This document shows positions 10,761 to 22,915 of a stretch of DNA of 64,000 nucleotides, piece after piece (within the stretch, counting starts at the first letter, position 1; every line of letters begins with the position of its first letter). Below the pieces are notes generated by a model, which saw only the letters and a list, made by a program, of their open reading frames with translations, was not told the origin of the DNA and did not search any database. The stretch is from assembly GCA_905221615.1 (NCBI GenBank), contig CAJNDT010003301.1:683255-747254 (forward strand), given 5' to 3'. Source of the DNA: Symbiodinium sp. CCMP2592. Lineage: Eukaryota > Sar > Dinophyceae > Suessiales > Symbiodiniaceae. The position numbers and the translations under genes are program-made.

Positions 10761-11200
10761 CTCGGCATCGCATTGCCTAATCTATAGCCTTTCTTCAGTA
10801 GGCATCGCAATGCCTCGCACTGACTTCAAAAGTCCACGCGCGTAAAAAGAAAAGGAGAGACCGCAGTGCTTAACTCACAGTTGTCTTTGGCAGAGAACGC
10901 TAGTCGTGAGTTTGTCTTTTTGTTGACAGTGTTTTCTGTAAAGAACTTGAGATTGCATTGCACCGCGCCGCCATGCATATCTCAAGGTTGTCGATTCGGA
11001 ACGCTTCCGCAACGAATTTTCACCGACCCTCCCAAATTTGGGGGGCAGAGGCTCGGCATCGCATTGCCTAAGCTATAGCCTTTCTTCAGCAAGCATCGCA
11101 ATACCTCACACCGACTTCAGCAATCCACAGGAGTAAAAAAGGAGAGACCGCCTGGACTTTCGTGGTAGTGCTTAACTCACAGTTGTCTTTAGCAGAAAAT
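10761..11200. repeat. Direct duplication of about 140 bp, 291 bases apart
   Basis: The segment beginning CTCGGCATCGCATTGCCTAA at 10,761 recurs at 11,052 and runs through CTATAGCCTTTCTTCAG, GGAGAGACCGC and GTGCTTAACTCACAGTTGTC. The second copy has about 18 extra bases (ctggactttcgtggta region). Inside is a small hairpin AGGCAT-CGCA-ATGCCT. No gene is visible in either copy. Confidence 0.75.
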
Positions 11201-13380
11201 TCACTAGAACGTGGATCAGGGAAACACAATAGCACAGACGTTGTGTGACTGACCGCGGGGCGCCTGCCTGAAAGAAGGCCGGCGGTCTTAGCAGGAACAA
11301 GCTGCACTGCAATGCTTCTGACATAGTGCCGTGAAAGCACTGTCCTGCCCTTTGCGCAGTTGGAGGCATCGGAGTCCTTCACTTGCACCCGCGTTCTGCT
11401 GGGTGGGATCAACTTGGCAAGCAAAATGCATCAGACACATGTTGACAAGGTTGAAACATGTTTTTGCCTTGCAGCCAGTTTTTCCGCTGCAGGCACCGCT
11501 TATATTTCACGCGGGGGGGACATAAGGGTAGCGCTTCCTTCCCAAGCATGCAGGCAGGCCGGAATCCTCGCCCAATATGCGGCAACGACATCCCAGCGGA
11601 CAATGGCGAAAAACGAAGGGTGTCGGGTGTCCCTTCTCTGATTGCATAGCAATCCCAGATGGCCGAAGAAACCAAAACAACACTACTTATTTTTTTCTTA
11701 CACGTGTTTTGCATGTTCCGCATGAGTTAACATCGCATGTGTGTCTCACTGCCGGGAAGGGTTTTGCATAGCAGGCCAAAGTATCAATTTAACATCTTGC
11801 ATAAACATACCAGGCAGACCGTGATGATACAAGAGGGTTGCGTTTCCGCTGTTGCATAGCATGCCCACGTAACAAAACAATAGACTTCAGAAAGTATGGG
11901 GTTTCAGGCCAAATTGTGGCGAGCCTTCGCATCATGCTTCGGCAGCAATTCGCCATGTAGAATTGTGGCGCATGAAAAGTGCTGAATGGCCGACCAACCG
12001 GCAAATACATCAGAATTTGATTCAATTAAGAACCAGCATGCAGTTCGACAGCCGGACTTAATCAAGGCGTAGCAGCAGGAGCTACGAACCATAATGTTGT
12101 GTCAAAACAGGGTGTTTGCAGCGCTGTTCTTCGAACCAAAGCAAAGTCTCCTTCGAAGTTGACTGGGGTTTGGAGCTTGACAGCAACATGCGTCCGTTTG
12201 CACGTGCATCGCGCTGTGCTTTCTCATCGCCTTGCTCCTGCAGTGTTTAATCACCATCCAGGGTGCAAAAAAAGCGACTCCCTTTGCCCTCAGCACGAAA
12301 TGCAATTTTTGCCCCTGGCCGTGTTTAAGTCCATATGATGCAGGGCATGAGAACCTTCAGAAGCGTTGTTGTCTGACTACAGGAAAAGGACCGGAGCATC
12401 CATAGCACAAGCATGTTAGCACTATGTTGCTTGAACGTGCCGCCTCTTCCCTCTCAAGTATGTAGCTTTAGTCTTGGTAGTGTAGCCGCAAACCACTGTC
12501 GAGCTGCTGGAGCCACGCGGTTGAAGAGCTTAAGCCCAAAGCTCAACACACAAACGGACATCACAAATTCGAAAGAACTCTAAACTTTTCAGCCTGCCCT
12601 GCTCAGGAACCCCTGCCTCCATCACAGATCCGGAGGAGGCGCAGTCTGACCATCATTTCGGGATCCTGAAGAGGGTTCCTTTCAAGGATCTTTGTGTTGC
12701 TTCGGTTTCATACCGGTTCCTTCGGGTGTTCTGTAGCGGTCTAGGGTTGGGCGGTTTGCAAGTGCTTGCCGCTTTCGAGGCTTTCCTGGTTTAGGGGATT
12801 CGGGGTCCAGGGTCTTGCGGGTTTAAGGGTTTAGTAGGGTCTGGTAAGGTTTAGTGGGGGTTAGTAGTTTACGGGTTTAGGGTTTGCATGTTCTTGGGTC
12901 GGTGCTGTTAAGCTTAGAGTATGCTCTGAAGGTATTCTCGCAAATGGGTGTGCCGGAGTTGTATGGAAAGCCCGAGGTGGGCAATCTCTTGTGGGCATGG
13001 GTAGCTGCAGTGTGTTGGACCCTGCGACTTCGACATGAGGCACTGGTAGTCGGGACCGACATCGCAGGCTAGGCTTTCCTCGTATCTGTATGAGAAATAC
13101 CATGTAAACACATTTTCGAGCTCTTTTCGCTGCAGATGGAGACGAATGCATCGGCACTGCTTGTAGATTCTCTGAGCGTGCTGATGCCCCGGGAGCCCTA
13201 TACCCCTTAATTCAGGAAAATACTTTTACATCATAGTATTTAGGCCTTCTCATTCTCTATAATTGAGGAACATCGGGCTTCCCAGAGGCGGCGCAGATGC
13301 GGCGATCGCCGAAGTCCCAGTGCGGAAGACCTTCAGCCTTGGCATGCCCTTTGCTGCTGAGTGCAGTTGCTTTCATTCTG
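11201..13380. other. Gene-free stretch with TTTAGGG-like block near 12,780-12,890
   Basis: Nothing coding is supportable. A degenerate G-rich telomere-like block (variants of GGGTTTAGGGTTTAGTAGGG) lies at about 12,780-12,890. The remaining sequence has only short frames without motif content. Confidence 0.4.
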
Positions 13381-13450
13381 CACCCTAAACCCAGAATCCC
13401 AAGCGGTTAAGCCCTAAGCCCTAAAGCCTTGAAGCCTAAACCAAGGCCGG
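13381..13450. repeat. CCCTAAA-type block upstream of a likely exon
   Basis: Degenerate CCCTAAACCC words (caccctaaacccag, agccctaagccctaaagcc). It lies upstream of the coding-like segment at 13.6 kb in the C-rich orientation, as do similar blocks before exons further right. Confidence 0.6.
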
Positions 13451-13631
13451 TCTTAGTTGGTCTCTGGGGCTTCAAGTACATCAACTAGAGCCGCAGGCCA
13501 AGGATGCGATCGGTTGAAGGTTGCTTCGGTTTATGTTTCAGAAGTTTGTGAGATGTTTGGCTAGGCTACGTGCTACTATGGGTTGGCTTTTATTGGTTTT
13601 ACCGCTGCCGATGCAGTACATTCTTTTCGCA

Positions 13632-14040
13632 GGGTGCAGCCATGCAGATCCATTCCGGGGTGTGTCTCTCTGTTATCGGAAACCATCGCCATGTCGAGCT
13701 TAAGCGTCATGAAAGTTCTTCCGAAGCTGAAGGAAAAGCAACTCCGAACAGACTTTCAGGTCACAAACAAAATCCACCTCCGTATGTTGGTGGAGGAGAT
13801 CAGGCACCTGCCAAACACAGCAGCCGCGAGCTCGGAGGACCTGAGGAGCTGGTTGCATGCGGCCTGGCGCAGTACCTTCCAAGGCTCAAGCAACAGGACG
13901 TCAGAAATCTTCGTATGCTGCAGTCTGTGACTGTAGCTGGCCTTAGGCGATACTTTGGCATGACGAACGAATATCACATCTGGACATGCCAAACGGAGTT
14001 CGGCGTGCGCAACGGTGAGGGTAGTTGTCAGCTCATGTGA
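13632..14040 (+). CDS. Candidate exon with a SAM-like segment
   Basis: A frame open from 13,570 passes a good acceptor (ttcttttcgcag, ending at 13,631) and ends with TGA at 14,038-14,040. Its C-terminal half reads PEELVACGLAQYL, then RLKQQDVRNLRMLQSVTVAG and LRRYFGM. The spacing of W/L, GL.QY, L..L and L...GM resembles a sterile alpha motif (SAM) domain, a protein-interaction module. Upstream residues are low-complexity and polar. No partner exon is identified, and a shifted frame (13,583-13,930) is also open. The call is tentative. Confidence 0.35.
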
Positions 14041-14594
14041 GATCCTGCTGCCGGTGTGTGGAATCTTGAGCTGCGACATGCCAGCTTTCTCTTCTTTGGA
14101 GTGCCAGTTGCCGAGTCGGTATTAGCTTCGCAGATCACAGCGATGGTTTTGCAACTTAGAGGTCCATTCAGCACACAAGATGCTCAACCTGCCGTGGACA
14201 TTTACTTCCAAACTGAAAGTTTTGTGCTGGCAGCTGCGCACAGCTCTAACTTCGACTGATTGGAATCTGCAGATTTCTGACATGTATAGATGTCAGGTCC
14301 TGACCTCTTCGACCTCTAGTCCTTCATGGCAGCGGATGCCTTGAGGCATAGGGCTGCGATTTAAGTAGGGTGAGGAGGGTCAAGTTGGCGTGGGACAGGC
14401 CATCAGGTATTTGAAGGCTCGGCGTGGATTGCTGGGATTGAAGTGTTTTGGTGTCACTCCTCTTTGAGGTGAGTGTCCTCATACCGCAGTCGCTGCAGCA
14501 GGCAGGTTGTTGGCTGCCGTGCATCATGAGTCTCGCTTGATACCTGGCATGCACTGACTGAATCTTGTGTGCGGCGTCAAGCTGAAGACAGAGA
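14041..14594. other. Short gene-free gap before the dynamin-like gene
   Basis: No supported gene. It probably contains the upstream region or 5' untranslated sequence of the dynamin-family gene; I see no TATA-like or spliced-leader sequence. Confidence 0.35.
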
Positions 14595-14675
14595 ATGCAG
14601 CTGGATCACCTCCCGGCTCAGCCGGTAGCAAGCGTAGGGCTTCTTCGTGGGGACACACTTTGCTGCAGGAGTGCC

Positions 14676-17345
14676 ATGGCAGCTCAATGCCACGATGCAC
14701 GCTTCCAAAGCTTGCTCAATCTCGTTCCACAAGTGAACGAGTGGTACACTCAGAAGAACCGGCAACCACCTTTCAAGGTCGTCATAGTTGTCGGCGACCA
14801 GAGCTCCGGCAAGTCCGCTGTGGTACAGCGTTTTGTGGGGTTCCCGGTCAACATCACCAAGAAGGAGACGGGCACTCGCCGGCCGCTGAAGATCATCTTG
14901 CGCCACAGCGCCGAGCACCGACAGCCCAAGTGTGTTCTGGATGGCCATGAGATGGACCGAAGCCAAGTGTTGAAGGAAGTCTGGAGGGTCAACAATGAGC
15001 TGGCCAAGCAGAACAAATTCGAGTTCAAGCCCCTAGTGCTTGAAGTGACATCAGCGGAGGTCATCAGCATCACACTCATCGACCTGCCTGGGCTCAAGTA
15101 CACGCAGGAGAAGAGTGACACCTCCAATGCATGTTCATCCGATCATCGCAAGAGAATCCAGGATATCATTCGAGAACACATCGCAGGCAGGGGGTCTAGC
15201 GGGTGACACTTTGGCTAGGGCCCGCATGCTGTTTCCAAGCGGGTTGAAAGTCAAGGATGGCTTGCGTGTATCCGGAGACAGGTCTCAGGGTGCTCAATTC
15301 CGATTTGGGGTTGCAAGAGCGTAGGTAAGTGGAACTCCGGAGGCCAGCGGTATCAGTTGCTGGTGACTCTGGATGCAGCGGAGCTTACGAAGAACCAAGT
15401 CATCAACTTCTTGGACGAGGCTTTTCACTGTGATGCTCACAGCCGCGCAAAATGGGTCGAGGCTGCGTTGTTCTGTATGAGCAAGGCCGATAAGCTGCTC
15501 AATGACAAGAACTACCAGCAGCGGGCCGCCCTGAAGGATCTCTTGGACAATTACCACCAGCATGACATACGTCCCTGCCTCGTCTACAACGATCCGGATC
15601 CTGAGCTGGAAGATGCGCTGCAGAGGAGCGTCGAAGACGACAGCGGCGACTTCCTCTCAAAGTTCGAGGCGATGTCGCGCCACATTGCTGCCCTGGATGA
15701 ATCCGAAGCCAAGTTATGGAAGCATTACTCTGACTCCTTGGCCATGAAGGACATGTGCGAGGACTTGGTGGAGAAGAGAACCTTCCGGCATCTGAAGGAA
15801 GAGATGTACCACGGCTACCGGTGTGACGTGGAGTGCCTGCCCCAATGGTTCCCGACTAGTGGCTAGTTCTTGTTGCCCCGTCATGGATGCCCAAGTGTGT
15901 CGTGCAGTGGCAGCTAATACTGTATCTACTAGTGATATGACAAGCGACCGCAGCCATTGCAAGACTTCCAGGGTTGTTTTTGGCTTGCCCACCAGCCTGG
16001 CACCCTCCACCTGAGGCGCCAGTTCCATGAGGTGCAGGACGAGATTCAACAAGATGTCTGCAGACTCAAGGAGGAGTTGCAAGCACTGAAGCAAAAGGAT
16101 CGGAAGGAGTTTCGTCTTCAGTCTGCCTTGGCTTGTCATGACGCGGCACTGAAGGGAGTTAAGGCCTTCATTGATGGTCCCTCCCTCGAGACGCAGGAGG
16201 AGCACGAGCAGAAGAAAACAACTTTGGAAGAAGAAGTGGAGTACGCTTGCAGAACGCCTGCCTTCGCAGACTTCCCCCGCAACCCCAAGGATTACTTGAA
16301 CTGCATCACAAACGACAAGGTGGAGAAAAGCGAGCACTACAGGCCTGAAGATCGGCTTCTGGGTGGCCAACAGCTTACGCGAAAGTTCTGTTTCATTCTG
16401 GATGTCCTGGTGCAAAAGTTTCGTGACCCCACCGAGATTTTGGATAACGACGTGCGCAATGCCATGGGTGGGGAGGTAAATGGACGCCCTGCCCGTGATC
16501 GTGCCTTTCTCTTCTTGGTGCGTCGCTGCGTGACTCGCGAGCTCGAGTTGACCTTGGATTGGTACGTCAATGCTCTGGGACTGCACTTCAAGAACTACTG
16601 GGACCTGTCCGCCGGGACCCACATTCGTGACACAGACATGCGAGGCTTCCTCACAAAGATCTTTCATCAGCGCTTGCGCAGATTCATTCAGGAGGCACGC
16701 CAGCAGCTGAGCTTCAACCTCGAGCCCAAGCTGTGCCAGCTCAGGCTTCCTGGTTTCGGCTGTTCAGCAAAGTCGTATCTTTGTAAGGGCGGTCACTGGT
16801 GGAGTTCTTGTGCTGGATTTTAAGCTAGACACTTGTTACTCGAAGCCAGGCTCAGCCACGAGCCTGATCTTGGACCGTTGACCGAGCGCATCAAGAACCT
16901 TCAGCCCATGGAGAGGAAGAAGAAGTTTGGCCAGGAGATGACACGGCTCCGATGCACAGCCCTCAGCAGCGATGAGCCATCTTGTTTGCAACCCTGCGAT
17001 GACCGGATCAAGGCCGTGAAGGACGAAGCAAGCCGGTATCTCCTCGGCATCATTCACGAGATCTGCAGGGAGCTCACATGGGACCTGCGCTATATGAACA
17101 AGAAGTTCAAGGACAGCTTGGAGCAATCAGATTTCACTGATTTCACTGCTACCACAGACGATGCTCAGACAGCGTTCCAGGCCTTGAACGACTTTGCAGA
17201 GCGCACGGATCTCAAGGAGAAGATCCGTGAGACGGAGGTTGCTCTGGAGATCTTGGAAGCAGGATGTCTGGCCGAGTTGCAGAAGTACTTTCAGCAGACT
17301 GCGAAGCCAGCGCCGACGCAAAGCGCCAAGATGGCTGGTGCTTAG
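14676..17345 (+). CDS. Dynamin-family large GTPase, at least four exons
   Basis: The first exon holds the dynamin P-loop GDQSSGKS (14,793-14,816), the switch-I-like segment TGTRRPL, and the G3 motif DLPGL near 15,079-15,093. The second exon (from about 15,324, acceptor gcgtag) carries a G4-like MSKADKL near 15,477-15,497. A third long helical exon (about 15,970-16,750) and a final one (about 16,847-17,345) follow, consistent with the stalk and effector helices of dynamins. Introns lie near 15,186-15,323, 15,848-15,970 and 16,752-16,846; exact joins are inferred, and the first donor may be GC. I chose ATG 14,676 (GCCATGGCA context); an in-frame ATG at 14,595 is possible. The known family role is GTP-driven membrane fission or tubulation. 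No PH or PRD domain is seen. A good candidate for a living gene. Confidence 0.85.
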
Positions 17346-17743
17346 GGTCTTGAATTAGTTGTTCGACATGCATAGATTATTAGCCAGACGGTGGCACTTT
17401 GACGGCAGTGCAGCGTGCGGAGGCGAAGAAGGAAACTTGCCAAATTTGGAAACGTAGGACGAAGCTGACGAAGCTGCAGGCAGCTGTAGGTCGATTGCAT
17501 GTTGCCACGATCTGGCAGGGATGAGTTTGAGCACGAGAACTGAATGAGTGCTCAGCTCAGCCACAACTGAGCATTTGTCAAGGTTTTGGACGAAGCAGAG
17601 TGGGTCTGAAGCAACGGCTACGTAGTAGAACAGCCAGTGATCAAAGGTCCGTGTTCTGGCTTTCCCTGAAACGGTTAAATCCAAAACCCTGAACCCTAAC
17701 GCACGAATCCTAAACCCTAAACCCAACCCTACAAAAAGTTCAG

Positions 17744-17785
17744 TCTTCACTCTGCCAGGTCGTTGACGACCGCCGAACTCCACAG
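17744..17785 (+). CDS. Candidate 42-bp exon after a CCCTAAA block
   Basis: A C-rich telomere-like block at about 17,670-17,735 leads into acceptor aaaaagttcag. This is followed by 14 open codons (SSLCQVVDDRRTPQ) and a GTGAAT donor. The arrangement is the same as at better-supported exons to the right, so it may be an upstream exon of the myosin gene. It is too short for independent recognition. Confidence 0.35.
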
Positions 17786-20042
17786 GTGAATTTCTCAGAC
17801 CCGAGCTGCTGGCGACGGTTACGTCAACATGTGCCTTTGGAGCCTCAGCACATGGATGGCCGTGAGGGCCCTGAAAGGCCTCGCGAAAAATGTCTCCTCA
17901 CTGTGCCTCCTGGCGAAAGTTGGTTTATCTGGCGCTAGGAAACCTGCATGGTTGCACCATGCTGAGCATTGAGCATAGATAAGTCCTCGAGTCATCGGCA
18001 GCGCCGCAACCATCGCCGGCAGACTTAGCAGGGTTGCAGCCGGTTTTGCTTTACTCTCTGTGGGGCCGAAGAAAGGAACGGCAATATCGGATCTTCGTAG
18101 GGCTGAGCGCTGAAGACCTTAAGGTCAACTGCTCAAGCTGTCCGGAAATGCAGATGAAAGATAAACCCCAAGGCGCAGGACCCAGCATCCCTCACAACGG
18201 CTGACCCGCAAGCCAAAGCTCCAGACAGTTCAAACGTTGTGGTAGTCACAGGTTAGAGTTCAGGGGTTAACGTCGCAAGTGCTTGAATTCGGGAGCTGTG
18301 GCTACCTGATGTTGCGGGACTTCCAATCCTACTTATACGTGGCCCTTACAGCTCAACTGACAATCTAGTTGCAGTGTAGCTTCACCAGTCATGGCAGCTA
18401 CCCTGCTGGATGTCGGCGAACACGAGATACAGCTGAATGAAAAAGTTTTCAACCAATAAGATTGAACCATAGTGCAGATGCTGTTGCACAGTCATCGTAC
18501 ATAACCGAACTTCATGCCTGGGGCAGCACTTTTTCGTTTTGGTCCGAAAAAGATCCATGCAAATCCGATCTTTGCAACAGTGTGACACAGCAATGCTTTT
18601 TTTGGGGTCGGCCCGGGCTCCAGGCGTCCTTCTCCATCAGCCCTCCGTTCTTGGGAAATGCAACACTCTTCGTCCGTGCAAGTCGACGTCACGGCAATGT
18701 TGTATTGGGCTCGGGTGAAGAACAACCTGCTTTCGAGTGCCCTTATGCTTTCAAGCTTGTCGAATCGCACATGTGACGTCGTATGCTAGATCTCAGGAGT
18801 TGTCTGCAGCGTTTGGTTCCATACCGGCATGTAGCATGTGGCCCAGTCTTCCCACAGCACCGATTTCTGCAATGCGAGGGACTTGGTGTTTTGTTCTGCC
18901 AAGATCCTGGACAGGTTTTGACAGTTTGATTCGTTCCTTGAGGTCGGCAAGCTCTGGAGTGGCCAGAGGTCTGTGGAGCATCAGTGCTGAATGGTGCCAC
19001 GGATTTGTCGCTGCAGGGATTGATGCTGCTCGCTTGGGGCACCCCAGCTCGCAGTTCCGAGCTACGCGTTGTCCAGTGCCGAGCAAACGCGTTGGATGCT
19101 GATGATATGCATGGCCGTTTCAGGAGATTCGTAGGCTGCACTGCAGGTTCCAATGGCGAAGCGCCGGATCGCAGTTTGGCGCCAAGCTTGCTCATTTCCC
19201 GCAGCAGAGCTTGAGTGCTTCCTGTGTGCCTTGCGTGCGTTGAGACGCGTGCTCGCACGAGCCATCTGCACGAACACGCCTAAGCATCTTCCTACAAATA
19301 TACACATGTTGTCAGGCCTCAATTTCCTTGCCCTTGATCCGAACATGTGAAGATCGTTGGAGCTCGCTAATGTTTAAGGTCGTGGTGAAGGCGATGAACA
19401 AGTACCCGCCGATCTGTTATGTCTCGAGGAGTGCGGTGGTTGTCGCATTTGAACCAGGCTCTGATCAGGATGGCACTGGCTGTCTACGGTCGACCTGACG
19501 CACGTTTGTGCAGCAACGGGCACTTGACACACCCCAGGAAGTCGCCCCCCCCAAAAGTCGCCTCTTGTCTTACGGTGGATAATATAAATCCTGCCTTACC
19601 TTAAGGACCTTAAACCTCAGTCGAGAGCCGAACCGGAGCTTTGGTGGAGAGATACATCCAATGCTTTCTTATTCCGAGACTCCACACCAGAAAGAACTGT
19701 CAGACAGTTAGTAGTTGTTTGCTCCATTTTGCTCCCGTTTTTCAGGCCGCATCACTAGCTGTTCTTTTCTCGCATGTCAGCTTCTCTATGCTCTCTGTGC
19801 TAGTGTCCCAGTCTCTCTTTGCTCTCGGTGTCTTTGTCTGGGTGTCTTTCTGTCAGCTGTTGTAGCTTCCAGCTCGCTAAGCAATTCGCACATCCCAGCG
19901 TCCGACACCAAAGGTAAGGTTCCATGTTGCTTTGCACATGTTTAGTAATGATGATTACAAATGTCCTTATCAGAACCGTACCCCTCAACCCTAAACCCTC
20001 AACCCTCAACCCCAAACCCTAAACCCTAAACCCTGTAATCAG
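17786..20042. other. Probable intron or intergenic sequence; CCCTAAA block at its end
   Basis: No motif-bearing frame is found. The last part (19,981-20,037) is a CCCTAAA/CCCTCAA block immediately before the first recognised myosin exon. A few frames of 60-120 codons are open but look random. Confidence 0.4.
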
Positions 20043-22558
20043 ACATCGCCCTCGCGAGGACTTCAGCGACTCCGAGCTTCTTCGCGGCTTATGGGCCAGG
20101 CGATCTCCGACAGTTTTTGGTTTAGGACTTGGGGTGAGGGTTTAGGGTTTAGGGGTTGCGGGTTTAGGGCTTAGGGTTTAGGGTTCAGGGTCTGGTCTAG
20201 TATAGATAGTCGACTATAGTCCAGTCTAGTCTAGCCTAGTATAGTTTGGTACAGTCTAAGGGCAGCTCGGGAAGTATACATGTATATATATATATATATA
20301 TATGATATAGGGTCTTCAGAAAGAAAACTTTTGTTGGACTTCATTGTTTGTTTTTTCTCAACATCACTTTGATCAGAAAGGGAAGACTCCCTACGTTGCA
20401 GGATGTAAGAAGGCGAAGAGTAGCATCATTGTTGGAGGGTACATAAACCCGGAGCTCTCTAGTCCTAGTAGTAGCACTACTTCAGCCACTTATCACTGCT
20501 ACTGCTGCTGCCACGCGAAAATTTTTCCTTATTCCGATACCTACACCCTAAACCCTAAAAGCCCTAAACCCTAAACCCTAAACTACCCTCAGCCCGAGAT
20601 CCCAACCCCCCCCCCAAGCCCGAAGTTTCAGGTACGAAAGGAGGCAGATCTATACCTGGTTGGGCGACGTCCTGGTTTCCGTGAATCCCTACTCTGACGT
20701 GGGTGCTTTCGGTGAGGCCGGCCTTGCTAAGATCCTTCTTTTTGATTTTTGGTTTAGGGTTTAGGGTCTAGGGCTTTGGGTTCAGGGTTTAGGGCTTAGG
20801 TGGGGTAGCCAGTACAGTAAGCTTGTCATGATTTTTTCGTTTTTGCGTTATTGCAATTGCTACTTGTTTCAGCTGTTGGCGCCACTGCTCTCTGGATTCT
20901 GTATTCGCATTGCATTGCTAGTATTCACATCATTCTGATTTTGACCCTTGTTGAGATTTATCTTCACATCACTAGCATTGTTGCTTGTTTGGCAGTCTGA
21001 GGGTGTGTTGGTATCCTTGCAACTCTGGTTGGGATCAGCCAGATTGAGCTTGTTGTTACTTTCGTTTTTGAGTTTCGTTGTTATTATCAATACTATTCTT
21101 CTTCGCTTTCTTGTCATTACTGTTAAGATTGTTGGTCTGTTGGTGTTATTGCAGTCGGTCTTTTGTTATGATTATTCTAACAGTTGCTGTTATTGTAGTG
21201 GTGATGATGGTGGTAATTATCACTACTGCTGCCATGGCTAGTGGTACTGGTGCTGAGATGCTTATTCTTAGCGGTATTGCTATTCTTCTTGGTCCTATGG
21301 TTGCTATTTTGTCGCTATTCTACGTTGGTCATCTTGAAGAAATGCTGTCCCGATTATTATTGTGTATCCAAGAATCTAAGCACTTCCGATACGACGTTTG
21401 CAATGACGATCTCTTCGTTGTCATGGCGGTGAAGATGACAGCGGCAAGTTGATGTTCAGCTTGTGCGCTACAGCCAGCTAGCAGCCAGCTAGTGCCGCAC
21501 AAGTGCGCCTATGCCCATGCAAGAAAACTTTACGTTCAGTGCATTGGAGGCAGGTCGTTTTGCTGCTCGTCTGTTTTTTGTTGTGACGGAAGAAAGCCGT
21601 GACACCGTTCGCACTGTAATGCCCGTACATCAGACATCGCTACAGGGAATCAGGAGATGCTGAAGCCTTCTTGGAAGTAGAACCCGTAAACCCAAAACCC
21701 CTGAACCCTTAAATCCCAGACCAATCAGCTCTACGACTCTACGCCCTCAATCCAGAACCCCTGAACCTCAAACCCAAAAGCCAACACCGTCTTCATGGCA
21801 ACTCCCTCAGTAAGGGGTCTCTTGCACGGGGTCGCCCCGATATTTCGTATCCTTGGTCAGCGAAGCAGCTTTGGCAAGCTTTCGCCGCAGGAGATGGCGG
21901 CGCGGTACTCTTCAAGCAGACCGCCACAGGAGACGGAGCATGGCATGGCTGCATCAGATTTTGGGCGTGTCTATGTGCTTTAACCGAAACATCCGGGATC
22001 GGAGACCAGAAGACGTTCCCAGACCGCAGGCTCCGCACCTTTATGCGGTGGTCCAGCAAGCATTGTCTGCCACGGGAAGGAGGTCAGCCTGACATGTTCT
22101 CGTTGTAGATTAGTTCATGGGATCGCATCCCTGAGCCCTAGCAAGTCGCACTGGGGAAATGTCTTCGGATGATTTCTGTCACACTTTGCAGGGCATGTGC
22201 AAACATCACGGCTGAGCATCAGCACATGATTCTCCTCGGGCCATGTCCCAAAATTTGGGACAGCTTTCCCTGAATCCTAAATTTTAAACCCCAAACCCTG
22301 AACCCTAAATCCTAATTCCTAAACCCCAAACTCTAAACCCTAAAACCTAAACCCTGAAACCCTAAACCTAAACCCTGAAACCCTAGAACCTAAACCCTAA
22401 ACCCTAAATCCCAAACCCTAAACACTAAACCCCAAACCCTAAACCCTAAATCCCAAACCCTAAACCCTAAATCCATGGGACCCCGCTGGAGCCGGTCTCC
22501 TCCTCAGGCAAGCCTTGCTCATAACGGGCGAGAGTGGAGCCGGTAAGACGGAGGCCAT
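20043..22558 (+). CDS. Myosin motor domain, N-terminal exons
   Basis: Five short exons spell the start of a myosin head. 20,043-20,099 gives DFSDSELLRGLWA and ends at a GC donor. 20,632-20,711 gives YERRQIYTWLGDVLVSVNP, the conserved segment leading to the nucleotide pocket. About 21,811-21,930 gives LSPQEMAARYS. 22,030-22,082 gives PHLYAVVQQALSATG. 22,508-22,558 gives LLITGESGAGKTEA, the myosin P-loop. Phases agree at 20,099/20,632 (split AGG) and 22,082/22,508 (split AGG). The donor of the third exon is uncertain and may be GA or GT. Later motor exons (switch I and II) were not found within the window, so the gene is either very long or broken. Known role: actin-based ATPase motor. The exons are bracketed by telomere-like blocks. 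Confidence 0.8.
20118..20192. repeat. TTTAGGG block at the 5' side of a myosin intron
   Basis: TTTAGGG variants begin 19 bases after the GC donor at 20,100. The same intron (20,100-20,631) ends with the opposite-orientation block at 20,540-20,588, so the two can base-pair in the transcript. Confidence 0.8.
20281..20303. repeat. TA dinucleotide microsatellite inside a myosin intron
   Basis: A run of about eleven TA units in the middle of intron 20,100-20,631, between the inverted telomere-like blocks. Confidence 0.85.
20540..20588. repeat. CCCTAAA block at the 3' side of a myosin intron
   Basis: Near-perfect CCCTAAACCCTAAA followed by a C10 run and the acceptor gaagtttcag at 20,631. It is the inverted partner of 20,118-20,192. 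Confidence 0.85.
20750..20803. repeat. TTTAGGG block after myosin exon donor
   Basis: GGTTTAGGGTTTAGGG variants begin about 40 bases after the GTGAGG donor at 20,712. The same intron ends with C-rich variants at about 21,686-21,785. Confidence 0.8.
20804..21685. other. Intron interior, T-rich low complexity
   Basis: Interior of the second recognised myosin intron. Bases about 21,050-21,440 are rich in TTGTTATTA/GGTGATGATGG words, which yields an artificial hydrophobic frame (21,078-21,452). I see no exon in it. Confidence 0.5.
22263..22475. repeat. CCCTAAA array inside the intron before the P-loop exon
   Basis: About 30 units of CCCTAAA with AACCCCAAA, AAATCCC and AACCTAA variants. It fills the second half of intron 22,083-22,507 and stops about 30 bases before the acceptor ctcctcctcag. 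It is an interstitial telomere-like array, not a chromosome end, because exon sequence resumes immediately. Confidence 0.9.
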
Positions 22559-22564
22559 GGGACT

Positions 22565-22905
22565 CCTTTTGAAGGATCCAAAAAGTAGATGCCTTAATAG
22601 AAGAACCCTAATAGTACTACCCTTATTGATCCCTTTAAAGGATCCTTTGAAGGATCCAAAAAGTAGATGCCTTATAGTAATAACCCCTCCTAAAATACTT
22701 GTTTAGATCCCTTTTAAAGGAACCCTTATAGTAGCCTTATTGATCCCTTTAAGAAGGATCCAAACAGTAGATGCCTTAATGGGTAATGGGGGTTCCTCTA
22801 AGGGTTCCTTTAAGGGTCCCTTAAGGGATCTATAGGGTTTTAGGGTTTAGGGTTTAGAGCTTAGGGGAGGATCCAACAGGTGCATCCCTTAATGGGGGTT
22901 CCTAT
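22565..22905. repeat. Short interspersed copies of a GGATCC-AGTAGATGCC word
   Basis: GAAGGATCCAAAAAGTAGATGCCTTA occurs at about 22,573 and 22,652, and as diverged forms at about 22,756 and 22,869, with CCTTTAAAGGATCC-like palindromes between. It belongs to the same AT-rich repeat background as the hairpin elements that follow. Confidence 0.6.
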
Positions 22906-22915
22906 AAAGAACCCT

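Noticed and set aside
15714..16667. 317-codon open frame on the minus strand
   Set aside because: It lies antisense to dynamin-family exons, has no motif, and is explained by the GC-rich codon use of the plus-strand gene.
21078..21452. Hydrophobic 124-residue frame that looks like a membrane protein
   Set aside because: It arises from TTGTTATTA-type low complexity inside a myosin intron, with no start context or domain.
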